From Spirosoma montaniterrae (lineage in GTDB: Bacteria > Bacteroidota > Bacteroidia > Cytophagales > Spirosomataceae): a stretch of 64,000 nucleotides of DNA. The notes beneath the pieces are model-generated. The model saw only the letters and a list, made by a program, of their open reading frames with translations, had not been told where the DNA came from and searched no databases. A program made the translations under genes and the position numbers. Location: assembly GCF_001988955.1 (NCBI RefSeq), contig NZ_CP014263.1, positions 868,001-932,000 on the forward strand. The letters run 5' to 3'. Shown here in pieces: positions 42,914 through 52,577 of the stretch (position 1 is its first letter; each line of letters opens with the position of its first letter).

Positions 42914-44953
42914 TTATTCGATGCCGAACATCACGTCTGACCGGCGACCGCTGTTGCCTGCCCGGCGACGGGCGGGTTTTTTCTTAACCGGTGCTGGGTT
43001 CAGCAGGTTAGCACGTTGAGCTTCTGTCAGCGGCTTCAGGTCAGTGATCGAGTACGTATTATCGCTGATCGTTGTGTTGAAGCTACCCACCTGCTGCTCA
43101 GGCTGACCGTTGCATGGCAGCTTGGTGACGGTGAACACAGCGCGGAAGTAAGAAACCTGCGGACGTACCCGGCGACCTTTGAAGCGAATGGCGTTGCCAC
43201 TCTCAATTTTCGCCTTCTCAGCCTGAAGCTGTTGAGCCAGACCACCCGGCAGTTCGTTGATGTTCAGGATAACCGTGTTGGTATCGAACTCAACCACGCT
43301 CGTTGCCAGACGACGGTTCAGACCACGGTAGCGGAGTCGTGTAACAGTATCGCCAACCGATGTAATCGTGCCGTTACAGTAGCAGACGTTAGCTACTTCG
43401 CGGGTGTATGGCGTGCGGTAGTATACTTCCAGACGCTCTAAGCGGTGACGGTATTTGCAGTCAGGTAGGGGTGGTGTCTTTTTCACTACCGCAAAGCTCG
43501 TTGTTGCCACTTCACTCATACACGTGCCACACTTAGCCGTTTGCCGGTTGTGAACGGTTACGTAGTAGAAGCCGGGGTTAAGCTGACCGTTCGAGAAATA
43601 AGCCGTTGGGAACGCGAGCGTCGTATCGGTTGTGTTCTCCAATTGGGCAATAACCTGATCGCCGGTAGTTGTTCCAACAGAGTCTGCACGATAGTACAAC
43701 CGGGCCGTAAACGTTTCATTGCGTGGGTTCGGGGTAGTACTCCGCCAGCTAATAACCGGTGCTGTTGCTGATGGATTAACCGTCGCAGCGTTGTCGTTGT
43801 AAGCGAGCGACGTTCCCTTAAGCGACGCACCATTGAACTGGATGTTCAAAGCTGGAATCTGTTCGCAGGTAGGGCAGGTAATTGGTGCTTTCGGAATCAG
43901 CTTCCGCTGCACAAATCCTTTCCGCACAGCTACACCAGCACTAAAACCACCGTGCTTACGCGTAAACTCGGCCAGTTCATCCTGAATACCATTGATGATC
44001 AGGTAATTCAGGCGGGTGTAAAAGCCCTGACCCTGTACACCGATGTTCCAGTTATTGCGCAACGGGAAGAATACTCCCAACGACAACAGGCCACCCGGAT
44101 GATACAACTTCGCACTGGGGTTGACTGATCGGAGCAATGCGCCACCATCAACAAACGAAGGTACATTTGGCACTGCCGACAGTTGAGACGGAATGTAAGC
44201 GGCAATGGTTGCTGCTTCAGTACGGAACAACCCGCCACGCAGACCCAGTTCGATGAAGGTGGTTGCGTCAGGATTCCGGCGGCTGCGAGCCAGCGTAAAC
44301 TGCACAACCGGCCCAACCGTCAGGAACATATCTTCCGAAGCCCGCTGGCGAATTGTTACCTGATCGCGACCTACGCTTGGTGTGCGCGAAGCTGCCAATG
44401 CATACAGATAATCGCGGTAGGCACCTCGTGTGATGTAGTTCTGATAGCCAAAAGCTGTACCCAAACCAAAACGCAGCCGTCGGGTAGCAGGCGTCAGGTA
44501 ATAATCAACATTACCCGTAATGTTGAACCCGGCACCGTTGTACAGCGAATTGTCGCGCCGAACGGGGCCGAATGTGTTCTCCCAGGTGCCGCAATAGGCA
44601 AAATTGGGTCCGGCGAATAAACCGATTCGCCAGGGCGACAGGCGACGGACCAATACAAAGGTCTGAAAGGTGGTGTCACAGTCGTCGAGTTCGGCAACAT
44701 CAGCAGCTACGGCTTTAAAATCTTCACGGCGCAGCGTATCGGTGTAGACCCCCTTGCCTAAACGATAGATGTTGTCACGCGCGTTCGACCGAACGGCATC
44801 AGTGGATTGTACAGCCTGATTGGTGGCGGACTGGACGTCGTCCCGCCGAACCGTGTCAGCTTGTTGAGCTAAGCCGACAGAAGGCATTGCAAAACCTAGC
44901 AACACGAGTCCAGCCAGCATCCGCATGGGGTGTTGTTGGATAAATGTTCGCAT
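42914..44953 (-). CDS. large outer-membrane barrel-like protein, unknown
   Basis: A 679-residue exported protein; MRTFIQQHPMRMLAGLVLLG at 44953 gives a signal peptide ending GLAQQ. The N-terminal half (about 75-350) has barrel-like strands (WRIGLFAGPNFAYCGTW, NNWNIGVQGQGFYTRL, AGVAVRKGFVQRKL). A later part (about 360-475) looks like an immunoglobulin-type domain (PVISWRSTTPNPRNETFTAR) with CxxC-type Cys (ITCPTCEQ, AKCGTCMSE). The C-terminus is basic (KKKPARRRAGNSGRRSD). I do not recognise the family. About 840 bases upstream are free of convincing genes. Confidence 0.6.
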   Translation of the reverse strand: MRTFIQQHPMRMLAGLVLLGFAMPSVGLAQQADTVRRDDVQSATNQAVQSTDAVRSNARDNIYRLGKGVYTDTLRREDFKAVAADVAELDDCDTTFQTFVLVRRLSPWRIGLFAGPNFAYCGTWENTFGPVRRDNSLYNGAGFNITGNVDYYLTPATRRLRFGLGTAFGYQNYITRGAYRDYLYALAASRTPSVGRDQVTIRQRASEDMFLTVGPVVQFTLARSRRNPDATTFIELGLRGGLFRTEAATIAAYIPSQLSAVPNVPSFVDGGALLRSVNPSAKLYHPGGLLSLGVFFPLRNNWNIGVQGQGFYTRLNYLIINGIQDELAEFTRKHGGFSAGVAVRKGFVQRKLIPKAPITCPTCEQIPALNIQFNGASLKGTSLAYNDNAATVNPSATAPVISWRSTTPNPRNETFTARLYYRADSVGTTTGDQVIAQLENTTDTTLAFPTAYFSNGQLNPGFYYVTVHNRQTAKCGTCMSEVATTSFAVVKKTPPLPDCKYRHRLERLEVYYRTPYTREVANVCYCNGTITSVGDTVTRLRYRGLNRRLATSVVEFDTNTVILNINELPGGLAQQLQAEKAKIESGNAIRFKGRRVRPQVSYFRAVFTVTKLPCNGQPEQQVGSFNTTISDNTYSITDLKPLTEAQRANLLNPAPVKKKPARRRAGNSGRRSDVMFGIE

Positions 44954-45794
44954 ATTTATTGAGTTAATTTGACGCAATGTTTCTAACTAAACTTTTATTC
45001 TCCTAAAGTGAGTTCTGGAAACTTATGCAACGGTCAACCCACTATTTTGGTGGATTTTTTCACTTTTCGAGTCAATCACTTATATAACAGGGGGTTGTTG
45101 GTGCCCCTGATACATGTCGGCGGTATTACTACCACTTTTTGACTCAATAGGCTTTAAAACGAACGTTGCACAAAAAAGTACGGAAAACCCCTCCCTCCCG
45201 CACTTTCACTGTTAAGCTGTTTCAACTGGATAACCAGATTACAACAGCGGTAACATCAACGAATGGACCTTGTGTCCGTGAAATTTTCTGCAATGTTAAG
45301 GCTGAATTGGAAAAGTCAATTCATTCTGTCAATATTTTTTCGCGTCTCCTGCTTACGTAAGCGTGTTTTTGCACCGTTGTCTAAGCATTTTTTAGAGGGT
45401 AGACAAGTAGCGCAAATAATCGCAATGCCTCTGTCAGTAGGTGGCCTGATGGCAACGGAATCATTGCTATCAGAACTGGTCTGACGATAAAGACGCTCAA
45501 TAATAAGGATTGTCACTGAGTTAACAAACGATTTTTCCATAAACTCGCAGTCAATGTCAATTTTCTGCGTTCTGCCCAATTCCTCAGCGTTTTTTTCCTG
45601 TATTAACTTGGCTAATACAAATACTATGCCGGGGTGCGCAGAACAGATTGCTCAGACAGGCTTGTCAACTGATCAGAACACATGTCGCAACTGTGAACTA
45701 AACAAGAAACCAATAAATCGATAAAGTGTTATCGCCTACAAAATACTGACTGCATCGCTGTCCATATTTTCGTAGAAACAGGAGCTTGTCCATA
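44954..45794. other. gene-poor gap
   Basis: This stretch is AT-rich and holds no convincing gene. The short open frames within it lack export signals or recognised motifs. A small inverted pair CAGGGG/CCCCTG (45089-45110) is present. It probably contains the promoter of the barrel gene and little else. Confidence 0.5.
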
Positions 45795-46325
45795 TTACAC
45801 GATTTTTCTCTGCATTTGCCACATGCGCCGGTACTCAGGTTTCATCAGTTTGTAGCCCAACCATGTTTCGCCAACAGGTTCGAAACCGTGCCTATGGTAA
45901 AACGCTATCGAATTTGTGCTGCTATCCATCACGTTCAACCATACATACCGTTTGTTGAGTTGTCGGGCTATCTCGAAGGCGTATTCAATCAGGTAAGTAC
46001 CCAGTCCTTGTCCGGCGACTTCCCGTAAAAAATAAATTCGTTCAATTTCAAATCCGCCTGCTTCATTGTTCAGATTGCTACTGAGTTTTACTTTCAGATA
46101 GCCAGCAGGCTGATCGTTTAGCAGTGTGAAAAAATATTGTACGTTAGGATCTTTGAGTTCGGCCCGGAGCGTTGCTTCGTTGTACGAGTGTTCGATATAC
46201 CACGCACCCTCATCAAACCACAGGTATGTGAAATACTGTGGGTAAATCCGACGACAGAGGGCCGACAATGCCGGGGCCTGTCCGGGCGTAATAAGCTGAA
46301 TAGTTTGGAGGTGTTTTGAAACCAT
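45795..46325 (-). CDS. GNAT-family N-acetyltransferase
   Basis: A 176-residue GNAT. The acetyl-CoA binding block is IYFLREVAGQGLGTYLIEYA (motif A, GQGLG) at about 95-114, preceded by QPAGYLKVKLSS and followed by YVWLNVMDSSTNSIAFYHRH (motif B, Asn and Tyr). The acceptor substrate is unknown. It stands alone, 51 bases from the aldolase gene. Confidence 0.85.
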   Translation of the reverse strand: MVSKHLQTIQLITPGQAPALSALCRRIYPQYFTYLWFDEGAWYIEHSYNEATLRAELKDPNVQYFFTLLNDQPAGYLKVKLSSNLNNEAGGFEIERIYFLREVAGQGLGTYLIEYAFEIARQLNKRYVWLNVMDSSTNSIAFYHRHGFEPVGETWLGYKLMKPEYRRMWQMQRKIV

Positions 46326-46376
46326 TGTCTCAAACGGATAGTAAGGTTTCTGTGCCAGATTTGCAGCGCGAGTAAG

Positions 46377-47141
46377 TTAAATTTGCCGCCCCTTCATGAA
46401 ATCACCGGCGGCTGATTTCAACAAACCGGCGACCGAGTTGAGGCAGAGTAACACGCCCCGGTCAATTAAGGCTTTGGCCTGATCACCGGTGGCGGCTGTT
46501 GTGCCCACAATCAGGCCCGCTTTACGTATTTTATCAACGACCCCTGCAATAGTTTTCCTGACGTCGTCGTGGCCGGGGCCGTCGTAGTAGCCCATACTCA
46601 TGGCAAGGTCGCGCGGGCCGATTACGAACCCGTCTACTCCATCTACAAGGAGTATGGCATCTATATTCTGAACGGCTTCAATGTCTTCGATTTGTGGTAA
46701 TATAAGTGTTTGCTCGTTGGCAAACTGCACATATTCCCCCTGATTCATAGCTCCTTGCAAATAATCAGCCGCCCGTACCAGCCCCAGCCCCCGAACGCCC
46801 GTCGGTGGGTATTTGACGGCCTGCACCAGTGCTTCTACTTCTGCCGGAGTTTTGATGCCGGGCATCATCAGCCCCATTACACCTGCATCTAAAAACTGTA
46901 ATATCAGCTTCGGGTCGTTGCTGCGCACACGGGCGAGGGGCGTAATACCGCTCACTTCACAGGCCCGTACAATGTCCTGCACCTGTGCGGTTGTAACGGG
47001 GCTGTGTTCGCCATCGATCATGTAGAAATCAAGCCCGGAAAAGCCGCATAGCTCGGCTATAGTGGGGTCGATGCTGTTGGAAAGTACGCCCAGAACGGGC
47101 TGGTTGTTTTTTAACCGGGTTTTTACAATATTTTGCTTCAT
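46377..47141 (-). CDS. HpcH/HpaI-family aldolase/citrate lyase-like enzyme
   Basis: A 254-residue enzyme of the HpcH/HpaI family (class II, metal-dependent pyruvate aldolase type). It has GVLSNSIDPTIAELCGFSGL, the acidic DFYMIDGEHSP, LARVRSND, PGIKTPAEVEALVQAVKYPP and DGFVIGPRDLAMSMG. It would cleave or make hydroxy-acid carbon-carbon bonds, such as 4-hydroxy-2-oxo acids. No pathway partner is adjacent. Confidence 0.9.
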   Translation of the reverse strand: MKQNIVKTRLKNNQPVLGVLSNSIDPTIAELCGFSGLDFYMIDGEHSPVTTAQVQDIVRACEVSGITPLARVRSNDPKLILQFLDAGVMGLMMPGIKTPAEVEALVQAVKYPPTGVRGLGLVRAADYLQGAMNQGEYVQFANEQTLILPQIEDIEAVQNIDAILLVDGVDGFVIGPRDLAMSMGYYDGPGHDDVRKTIAGVVDKIRKAGLIVGTTAATGDQAKALIDRGVLLCLNSVAGLLKSAAGDFMKGRQI

Positions 47142-47288
47142 ATTGTCAAGATTGTCTATCTGCCAACAAAATGCAAGTTTCTCGTTGAATTAACCTATAC
47201 ACCTTTTTTCAAATACCACAATCCGGGTATTTCAGAAGGCGAACAGAACCAGTAGCTTTAGGGCGTATTCTACTCATTCGCATACCTA

Positions 47289-50200
47289 ATGCGCTGTCTT
47301 GTATTGTTGATACTGCTGGCGTTCAGCGCACAGGCGCAGCGGCCTTTTGCCATTCGGCACCTAACTACCCGTGATGGGCTGTCGCAGGGGTCATGCTTTT
47401 ATATCCACAAAGATTCGCGCGGGTTTGTCTGGATTAGCAGCCAGAACGCGCTCAATCGCTATGATGGTAATCGCTTTACGGTATACCGGGCCGACGAAAC
47501 CGATTCAGCGACCATCGGAAAGGGCGAAGTACGCGGTATTCATGAAACCCGAAATGGCGATCTGTGGCTGGGTACGGAAGAATGCCTGAGCCAGTATGTC
47601 CGCCGAACCAACTCGTTCAGGCGGTTCTACGCTACTGACCGGCGCGGAAAGCCATTTATCAGTGAACATGAAGTGTTTTACGCCGACGACTCTACCGCGT
47701 GGTTTGTCAATAAGCAGCAGGGTGTCGTCAAATTCAACTACATAACCGAACGTCGAACGATCATTGATAAATCGGTAAAACCGCGCTTCAGTATCACCAC
47801 CGAATGGATTGAACACCAGCCCGACCGGCATTTGCTCATTTACTTACTGCCAACTGGCTTTCGGGTATATAACTACCAAACCCGGCAGGCGCAAACGTTT
47901 CTGACCGGGCAGGCTACCGATGCCATACTGCCGGGGTTTGGTGATGTATCGGCATCGTTTCAGACCCTGCACCGCTGCCAAACGCCCGGCCCACACCGGG
48001 GCAATTACTGCTTCGTAGGGCCGTCGGGCATTTTCGAGTTCGATCCATCATTAACCCGGCTTGTGCGTCGGTATGCGCTGCGGCCTGGCATCGATAAATT
48101 CCGGTTTGTCAGCATGGCCGAAGACCGGCAGAATCGTTGGTGGCTGGCCGTTGAGGGCGCAGGGGTGTGGCTTTACAATCCGGCCCGTGGTCAGATCGAG
48201 CAGGAGTTAAAGCCCGGCCCTGTGCCTAACTCCCTGCTGTCGACACAGGTATCGGCGGTTTATGTAGATGACCTCGGCTTAGTATGGGTCAACTGCGACC
48301 CGTTCGGCGTAGACCTTATTTACCCGAATGCGTTTACCGTTGAAACTTTCCCCGATAACCCTGCCGACATTACCGACCTCAACAACCATACTATTCGCGG
48401 ATTATGCGAAGACCGGCAAGGCCATATCTGGGTCGGCACGGTCGAAGGCGGTATCCGGCGATACAACCCCACTACAGGACAAATGCGGGCGTATACGGGC
48501 GAGCAGGGCGTTCCTGTTGAGGGCAACATCCGGCAAATCAAACAAACCCGCGACGGGCGGCTGTTGGTAGCTACCATTTTTGGCCTGCTGCGCTATAACC
48601 CAAAAACAGACCGCTTCGCGCCAGTGCCTAATCCTCGCTGCGCCGACGCTAACTGTAGCTACGCAGGCGGTCTGCTCGAACTGCCCGATGGCCGTTTCGC
48701 CCTGGCAACGCACGGTGGCTTGTTTCTCTTGGATAATAATCTAATGCCTGTTTATCAGATAGATGCAGGTGGCGTTTATGAGGGCGGCATGTACTTTGAC
48801 CAGAATACAAAGCGGCTGTATGCGGGTCGTCGTAATCAGGATTTGGTGATCTATCGCTATCAGAACGGACAACTTAGGCAGGAAGCCGTTGTATTGCCCG
48901 GCCACAATGTCATGGACTATTACGCTGATCCGGCCCGGCGTTCGTTGTGGCTCTGCACAGATCGGGGCTTAGTTCGCTTCGACCCGGCTACGCGGAAAAT
49001 CATTCGCACCTATACCGTAAAAGACGGTATGCCCGACGATGTCGTATATGGTCTGCTGCCCGACCGGCGCGGGCGGTTCTGGCTCAGCACCAATAATGGC
49101 TTAGTCAAGTTTTTTCCGGCAGCGCAAACGTTTAATCCGGTTGTAATGACCAAAAGCCGTGAATACAACAGCCACGCGTCGCTGGCTGGCTCCGACAGTA
49201 CGTTTTATTTCGGGGGTGTGCATGGGCTGGATCGGTTTGTGCCGCAGCAAATTGAAAACTACCGGGCAGAAATACCCGTTCGGGTCATAGATTTCCAGGT
49301 TAACGACCAACCCTACAATATGGGGGCGTTTATCGGCGAAACCGGCTCTGTAACGCTCGACCCAGATGAACGCACGTTTTCGATTGGGCTGGCTGCTTTA
49401 GACTACGTGAGCAATGGCAAAAATCAGTTTTTCTACCAACTTTCGGGCGTTGACCGGGGCTGGGTATCGTTGAGCGAAGGCAATACGGTGCGCTACGCCG
49501 ACGTGTCGCCGGGTAGCTATGCCTTTCGGGTGCGGGCAGTAGATGCACGCGGACAGCTCACGGCTGAAACCAAACTGCACATTACCATTCGTCCGCCGTT
49601 CTGGCAGCGTTGGTGGTTTTGGCTGCTTAGCACAGTTTTGGTAGTCGGCAGTATAACATTCTGGATGAACGCGCTCAATCGCAGCAAGCTGGCCCGGCAG
49701 CTTCGGCTGTTGCAAAATACGTTGGCAACACAGGAAAGCGAACGCAACCGTATTGCCCGCGATCTGCACGACGACGTAGGTAATACCCTCGCCACGGCCA
49801 AAGGAATGCTCGAACGCGCTAAAGAAACGCTTCGCCTGCCCGACACCACCGCCGACCTCGAACAGGCTTACACGCTAATTGACAAAGCAGGTAACGATTT
49901 ACGCACGATTACGCACGATTTGATGCCCGTAGAGTTCGACAAATACGCTTTGCCCGACGTGGTGGCACAGTTGACAGAGCGGGCCAGCCGGTCGTCGCAA
50001 ACAATGTTCGAGTACATTCAATTTGGCGAAGTTCGGCGATTGTTTCCCGAACGAGAATTGGTACTATATCGCATTATTGCCGAACTGGTGCAGAACGCGC
50101 TCAAACATGGCGGGCCGGGGCTGGCTATCGTTCAGTTGGGTTATCACGAGCGCAACCTGAGCGTATTAGTCGAAACACCAGTCGATACGAATCAAAAAAA

Positions 50201-50375
50201 CGGATTATTTTCTGAACAGATGACGCCGGGAATCGGGCAAAAGAATATAACTTACCGAGCAGAATATCTGTGTGCCACGCTCACGACCGACAGCAACGCC
50301 AGTAGCTACCTTGTCATGCTCGACGTCCCGTATGATTCAACCCGCTCAACAACCTATCCGCCTTCTGATCATTGA
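47289..50375 (+). CDS. propeller sensor histidine kinase with degenerate ATP lid
   Basis: A 1028-residue sensor of the same type as that at 20814: signal peptide (ending SAQAQ), two regulator propellers (about 25-665; GLSQGSCFYIHKDSRGFVWI, GHIWVGTVEGGIRRY), Y_Y_Y domain (about 690-770), a transmembrane helix (about 775-795), and the HisKA_3 box ARDLHDDVGN (His about 827). The HATPase has an intact N-box (ELVQNALKHG) and G2-like GIGQKNI. At the G1 position it reads ETPVDTNQKNG instead of DxGxG, unlike its three neighbours. It overlaps its response regulator by 44 bases. Confidence 0.85.
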   Translation: MRCLVLLILLAFSAQAQRPFAIRHLTTRDGLSQGSCFYIHKDSRGFVWISSQNALNRYDGNRFTVYRADETDSATIGKGEVRGIHETRNGDLWLGTEECLSQYVRRTNSFRRFYATDRRGKPFISEHEVFYADDSTAWFVNKQQGVVKFNYITERRTIIDKSVKPRFSITTEWIEHQPDRHLLIYLLPTGFRVYNYQTRQAQTFLTGQATDAILPGFGDVSASFQTLHRCQTPGPHRGNYCFVGPSGIFEFDPSLTRLVRRYALRPGIDKFRFVSMAEDRQNRWWLAVEGAGVWLYNPARGQIEQELKPGPVPNSLLSTQVSAVYVDDLGLVWVNCDPFGVDLIYPNAFTVETFPDNPADITDLNNHTIRGLCEDRQGHIWVGTVEGGIRRYNPTTGQMRAYTGEQGVPVEGNIRQIKQTRDGRLLVATIFGLLRYNPKTDRFAPVPNPRCADANCSYAGGLLELPDGRFALATHGGLFLLDNNLMPVYQIDAGGVYEGGMYFDQNTKRLYAGRRNQDLVIYRYQNGQLRQEAVVLPGHNVMDYYADPARRSLWLCTDRGLVRFDPATRKIIRTYTVKDGMPDDVVYGLLPDRRGRFWLSTNNGLVKFFPAAQTFNPVVMTKSREYNSHASLAGSDSTFYFGGVHGLDRFVPQQIENYRAEIPVRVIDFQVNDQPYNMGAFIGETGSVTLDPDERTFSIGLAALDYVSNGKNQFFYQLSGVDRGWVSLSEGNTVRYADVSPGSYAFRVRAVDARGQLTAETKLHITIRPPFWQRWWFWLLSTVLVVGSITFWMNALNRSKLARQLRLLQNTLATQESERNRIARDLHDDVGNTLATAKGMLERAKETLRLPDTTADLEQAYTLIDKAGNDLRTITHDLMPVEFDKYALPDVVAQLTERASRSSQTMFEYIQFGEVRRLFPERELVLYRIIAELVQNALKHGGPGLAIVQLGYHERNLSVLVETPVDTNQKNGLFSEQMTPGIGQKNITYRAEYLCATLTTDSNASSYLVMLDVPYDSTRSTTYPPSDH

Positions 50376-50979
50376 CGACCATCGGCTATTTAATGATGGT
50401 TTACGGCTTATGCTGGCCGACGTGCCCGATCTGATCGTTGTTGGGCAAATTTACCACAGCCCCAACGCGCTACAGGCTGTAACCGAATTTCAGCCCGATG
50501 TACTGATCATTGATTTTAATATGCCCGAGTTAGATGGCCTCGACCTGACCCGACAACTTGTTGCTAACCGCACTACGCAACGCATTCTGATTCTGAGCAT
50601 GTATGGCGAACAACGCTACATTGACGATTTCAGAAACGCCGGTGCTACGGGCTACATGCTCAAAACGTCAACGAAAGAAGAACTGTTAGCCGCTATCCGG
50701 GCCGTAGCTCAAGGTCAGGCTTACTTCGACCCTAAACTGCATGACTGGAAACAGTTTGGCAATCATACCGACGACATATTCCTCAAAAAATACAAGCTAA
50801 CCCCGCGTGAGGTTGAAATCATCCGCTACATCAAACAGGGGTTGAGCAGCCCGCAAATTGCTGAAAAAGTGAATCTGAGTCCGCATACGATTGATACACA
50901 CCGAAAAAACATTCATGCCAAACTCAACATCAGTACGTTGGCTGATCTGGTGCGGTTTGCCATAGAAATGGGTTTGTAA
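50332..50979 (+). CDS. LuxR-family response regulator
   Basis: A 215-residue NarL/LuxR-type regulator starting at MIQPAQQPIRLLIIDDHRLF; the start at 50332 gives the normal receiver N-terminus. Asp lies in LIIDFNMPE and Lys in GYMLKTST; the HTH has LTPREVEIIRYIKQGLSSPQ and SPHTIDTHRKNIHAKLNI. Its start overlaps the kinase end, so the two are coupled. Confidence 0.9.
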   Translation: MIQPAQQPIRLLIIDDHRLFNDGLRLMLADVPDLIVVGQIYHSPNALQAVTEFQPDVLIIDFNMPELDGLDLTRQLVANRTTQRILILSMYGEQRYIDDFRNAGATGYMLKTSTKEELLAAIRAVAQGQAYFDPKLHDWKQFGNHTDDIFLKKYKLTPREVEIIRYIKQGLSSPQIAEKVNLSPHTIDTHRKNIHAKLNISTLADLVRFAIEMGL

Positions 50980-51090
50980 CGTGAAGCCCATATAAATCTA
51001 CCCGGATTGGGGTATTGACATTGGTGCGGATGAAGCAGAACTTTGTTTAGCTTCTTTCTTCACACCATACGCGAAGCCTTCTCTGAACTC

Positions 51091-51125
51091 CGGTCGCCCG
51101 TTAACGAAGGGCGACCGATTTTTTT
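51091..51125 (+). terminator. terminator before the NtrC-type regulator
   Basis: CGGTCGCCC and GGGCGACCG form a 9-bp stem with a 9-base loop, followed by a run of seven T. It ends the preceding two-component operon. Confidence 0.9.
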
Positions 51126-51208
51126 ATGCCTTTCCACGTAGTTGCGAAAAGCGGGTGCTTTCCGGGAAAAGAAACAAACTTGCACCCGACTTACGCCGTT
51201 GTAGAGCC

Positions 51209-52549
51209 ATGTCTGCAACCTTGCTCATTATTGACGATGAACCGCGCCTGCGTCAACTGCTTGCCCGGATTCTGCAACTCGAAGGCTATACCGTACTCGA
51301 AGCCGAAAACGCCCGCACCGGTCTGAAAACCCTCGAACGCGAAGCCGTACACGTGGTCATCAGCGACGTGAAACTGCCCGATAAAAACGGTATCGAACTT
51401 ACCGCGCAATTAAAGCAGCTCTACCCGGCCACCGAAATCATTGTACTCACGGCCTATGGCACTATTCAGGACGGTGTAACGGCCATCAAAAACGGCGCGT
51501 TTGATTATATCACAAAAGGCGACGACAATGACCGGATTATTCCGCTCGTGAGCCGGGCCGTAGAGAAGGCTAAACTGCAATTTCGGGTGCAGCAACTCGA
51601 AGCGCAGGTGAACCGGCGGCATGGGTTTGACAGCATTATCGGTCACTCAAAAGCCATTCAGCAGCCTATTGCACTGGCTCGAAAAGTGGCCGCTACGGAT
51701 GCCACTGTGCTGCTAACAGGCGAAACCGGCACAGGTAAGGAGGTCTTCGCGCAGGCTATTCACTACGCAAGTCCGCGTCGGAGTGGTTCGTTTGTGGCTG
51801 TCAACTGCGGGGCGTTGGGCAAAGACATTCTCGAAAGCGAACTGTTCGGACATCGCGCCGGAGCCTTCACCGGGGCCACCCGCGACCAGAAAGGGCTGTT
51901 TGCCGAGGCCGACAAAGGCACCATTTTTTTAGACGAAATCGGCGAAATGCCGCTCGATTTGCAGGCCAAACTCTTACGAGTCCTCGAAACGCACGAGTTT
52001 CTGCGCGTGGGCGACACGAAGCCCACTAAAACCGACGTGCGCGTGATTGCCGCCACCAACCGGAGTCTCGAACAGGAAGCCAATGCCGGAACGTTTCGGC
52101 TTGATTTATACTATCGCCTGTCGGTATTTGGTATTGAGTTGCCATCCCTGCGCGACCGACGCGACGACATTCCGGCGTTGGCCGAGTTGTTTGCCCGGCA
52201 AGACGCGGCTAAGATGGGTCGGCGTGAGATTCAATTGAGTCCGGCGTTTGTGCAGAAACTGCAACAGCACCCCTGGAAGGGTAATATTCGGGAGCTAAAA
52301 AACGTAATCGAGCGAGCCGTAATCCTGGCCGATACCAGCGAACTAACACCCGATCTGCTGCCATACGAACTACAAACCGATATAACGGCTCCTGACCCGA
52401 ACGTGATTGTAGACCTCGCCACACTGGAGCAGCAACACATTTGGCGGGTACTAAAGCATACCAACGGGCAAAAACCCGAAGCTGCCCGCCTGCTGGGAAT
52501 TGGCCTGACAACGCTGTACCGCAAAATTCAGGAGTATGGTCTGGACTGA
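51209..52549 (+). CDS. NtrC-family sigma54-dependent response regulator
   Basis: A 446-residue bacterial enhancer-binding protein. The receiver (about 1-120; MSATLLIIDDEPRLRQLLAR, Asp in VISDVKLPD) precedes the AAA+ domain (about 140-380) with Walker A GETGTGKE, the sigma54-contacting GAFTGA and EIGEMPLDLQAKLLRVLE. The Fis-type HTH (about 415-446) has PEAARLLGIGLTTLYRKIQE. The start at 51209 gives a normal receiver start. It is convergent with kup, whose promoter is a near-consensus sigma54 site, so it probably activates kup and the kdp operon. No kinase is adjacent here; the kinase at 62485 is a candidate. Confidence 0.9.
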   Translation: MSATLLIIDDEPRLRQLLARILQLEGYTVLEAENARTGLKTLEREAVHVVISDVKLPDKNGIELTAQLKQLYPATEIIVLTAYGTIQDGVTAIKNGAFDYITKGDDNDRIIPLVSRAVEKAKLQFRVQQLEAQVNRRHGFDSIIGHSKAIQQPIALARKVAATDATVLLTGETGTGKEVFAQAIHYASPRRSGSFVAVNCGALGKDILESELFGHRAGAFTGATRDQKGLFAEADKGTIFLDEIGEMPLDLQAKLLRVLETHEFLRVGDTKPTKTDVRVIAATNRSLEQEANAGTFRLDLYYRLSVFGIELPSLRDRRDDIPALAELFARQDAAKMGRREIQLSPAFVQKLQQHPWKGNIRELKNVIERAVILADTSELTPDLLPYELQTDITAPDPNVIVDLATLEQQHIWRVLKHTNGQKPEAARLLGIGLTTLYRKIQEYGLD

Positions 52550-52577
52550 GCCAACAGCGAGGTGAAAACCCTACCTG

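Noticed and set aside
45166..45579. Several short open frames in the gene-poor gap
   Set aside because: They overlap on both strands, have no signal or motif, and sit in AT-rich sequence where such frames arise by chance.
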